Origin: a bacterium
Lineage (GTDB): Bacteria; Patescibacteriota; Minisyncoccia; UBA6257; Colwellbacteraceae
Direction: 5' to 3'
Length of the DNA: 14,648 nt
Assembly: GCA_021839365.1 (NCBI GenBank)
Contig: JAKCBB010000014.1
Span: 1-14,648 of the forward strand
Shown: piece by piece, positions 13,960 to 14,648 of the stretch
Position numbering within the stretch: position 1 is the stretch's first letter
How the letters are laid out: the number at the start of each line of letters is the position of its first letter
Position numbers and translations under genes: made by a program
The notes under the pieces: model-generated
Seen by the model: only the letters and a program-made list of their open reading frames with translations
What the model was told of the DNA's origin: nothing
Databases searched by the model: none

Positions 13960-14529
13960 ATGACCGGTTATAAAGAAAAAGCTTTCGAGCTGCTAAACTC
14001 GCATATAAAAAACCAGGGTTTAATCAGACACAACCTGGCCGCGGGCGCCTTAATGAAGGCGTTGGCAAAGTATTATCGCAAGGACGAAGAAGCCGGCCTC
14101 TGGGAGCTGGCTGGGCTGGTGCATGATCTAGATTGGGAAATGACGCAGAACGAGCCGGAGAAGCACACCGAGCCGGCGGCGGAAATACTAAGAAAAGAAA
14201 ACTTTCCGCCGGAAGTAATCGAAGCGGTTTACCGGCACAACTTCCACGCCAACCATCCGGCGCCGGAAACTTTAATGGAGAAGACATTGTATTACACCGA
14301 GGAGGTAACCGGCCTTATTGTTGCCGCAGCCCTGGTCTTGCCGTCAAAGAAGATTTCCGATCTCACGGTGGAAAGCGTAATGAAAAGATTCAAGGAAAAG
14401 TCGTTCGCCAGAGGAGTTGATAGAGGGTTGTTGTTGGAAATGGAGGAGAAACTGGGGTTGAAAGTGGAAGAGCTTATAAAAATCGCTTTGCCGGCCTTAT
14501 GGGAAATACACGAGGAGTTGGGTCTATAA
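13960..14529 (+). CDS. HD-domain protein, predicted metal-dependent phosphohydrolase
   Basis: The 189-residue cytosolic protein has the HD/HDIG layout. H24 lies in 'RHNLAAGALM', the HD pair H55-D56 is in 'LAGLVHDLDWE', H69 is in 'KHTEPAAEILRKE', and H93 is in 'AVYRHNFHANHP'. A helical C-terminal half (about 125-189) follows. Such short HD proteins bind divalent metal and hydrolyse phosphoesters; the substrate cannot be told (nucleotides or small phosphomonoesters are likely). An in-frame TAG lies shortly upstream (its G is followed by GAG AAA AGG), and no other standard start codon lies between it and 13960. AGGAG at about 13931 is too far away to serve this ATG well. It is 72 bases after the dehydrogenase gene and may be cotranscribed. 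A terminator follows. Confidence 0.8.
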   Translation: MTGYKEKAFELLNSHIKNQGLIRHNLAAGALMKALAKYYRKDEEAGLWELAGLVHDLDWEMTQNEPEKHTEPAAEILRKENFPPEVIEAVYRHNFHANHPAPETLMEKTLYYTEEVTGLIVAAALVLPSKKISDLTVESVMKRFKEKSFARGVDRGLLLEMEEKLGLKVEELIKIALPALWEIHEELGL

Positions 14530-14530
14530 T

Positions 14531-14565
14531 TCAAAAGTCAAAATCGGCAACTTATTTTGACTTTT
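14531..14565 (+). terminator. A/T-rich terminator hairpin after the HD-domain gene (repeat copy)
   Basis: AAAAGTCAAAAT (14533-14544) pairs perfectly with ATTTTGACTTTT (14554-14565) around a nine-base loop CGGCAACTT. A T-rich arm and AAGTTTT follow. It begins two bases after the stop codon of the HD gene and likely ends the metabolic transcript. Its first arm is a copy of the motif at 3907-3920. Confidence 0.6.
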
Positions 14566-14585
14566 AAGTTTTGGGTTCCTATTAT
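14557..14585 (+). promoter_or_regulatory. Promoter embedded in the terminator hairpin
   Basis: TTGACT (14557-14562) and TATTAT (14580-14585) each match consensus in five of six positions and are 17 bases apart. The predicted transcription start is near 14592, giving a leader of about 26 bases before the ATG at 14618. The -35 box is part of the second hairpin arm. Confidence 0.45.
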
Positions 14586-14617
14586 TCCTTTTGTCGGAAG
14601 GAAAGAGAATAAAACAC

Positions 14618-14648
14618 ATGGGGATGTTTGATCAGTTTAAGGCGGCCC
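14618..14648 (+). CDS. Start of a gene cut by the window end, possibly YbaB/EbfC
   Basis: Only ten codons are visible: MGMFDQFKAA. A purine-rich GGAAGGAAAG stretch (about 14596-14605) lies 12-16 bases upstream, and a good promoter precedes it. Many YbaB/EbfC nucleoid-associated proteins begin with a similar MFxxFK(x)A amphipathic helix, but ten residues cannot prove this. The start may instead be the second ATG at 14624. Confidence 0.35.
   Translation, partial: MGMFDQFKAA

Noticed and set aside
1..14648. UGA recoded as glycine (Gracilibacteria/Absconditabacteria code)
   Set aside because: Complete genes use TGA as their real stop (glycerate kinase, YfiH-like gene, dehydrogenase), and no conserved Gly position is read from TGA.
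1..14648. CRISPR array, insertion sequence or prophage
   Set aside because: No regularly spaced direct repeats, transposase or phage structural motif was seen; the only repeats are the short A-rich elements.

Overview
The window looks like a piece of a small-genome Patescibacteria (CPR) chromosome, probably Parcubacteria-like. This is an inference from several signs. Genes are tightly packed and often overlap by 1-8 bases. Shine-Dalgarno sequences are mostly absent, and TATAAT-like -10 boxes sit only 6-9 bases before start codons. A-rich 'TCAAAA(A/G)TCAAAAT' intergenic motifs recur, and the hypothetical proteins have a CPR flavour. Genes end with TAA, TAG or TGA, so UGA is a stop and not a Gly codon as in Gracilibacteria.

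Left part (1-3572): the C-terminal end of a protein resembling AAA-type ATPases; a stretch of overlapping gene remnants (390-713); a short ferredoxin-NADP-reductase-like flavoprotein (731-1414); and a convergent full-length recG (1458-3572, minus). Middle part (3573-6880): tRNA-Lys(CTT) and tRNA-Arg(TCG) on the minus strand; the CCA-adding enzyme that would finish them, coupled to a small four-helix membrane protein; tRNA-Pro(CGG) on the minus strand; and an exported protein with a Ser/Ala-rich linker and a Gln-rich helical domain.

Right part (6881-14648): a minus-strand YfiH/PgeF 'laccase-domain' gene with its own canonical promoter, Shine-Dalgarno and strong terminator. Divergent from it is a compact operon of four metabolic genes: glycerate 2-kinase (MOFRL type), PEP synthase, enolase, and a D-lactate dehydrogenase-like 2-hydroxyacid dehydrogenase. 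The enzymes join into one line: D-glycerate -> 2-phosphoglycerate -> phosphoenolpyruvate <-> pyruvate -> D-lactate. An HD-domain phosphohydrolase-like gene follows, then a terminator hairpin, a promoter embedded in it, and the first codons of another gene (possibly YbaB/EbfC).

The most notable points are the glycerate-to-lactate gene line, the repeated leaderless-promoter arrangement, the broken gene mosaic at 390-713, and the compositionally distinct YfiH cassette. No CRISPR array, insertion sequence, rRNA or phage module was seen.
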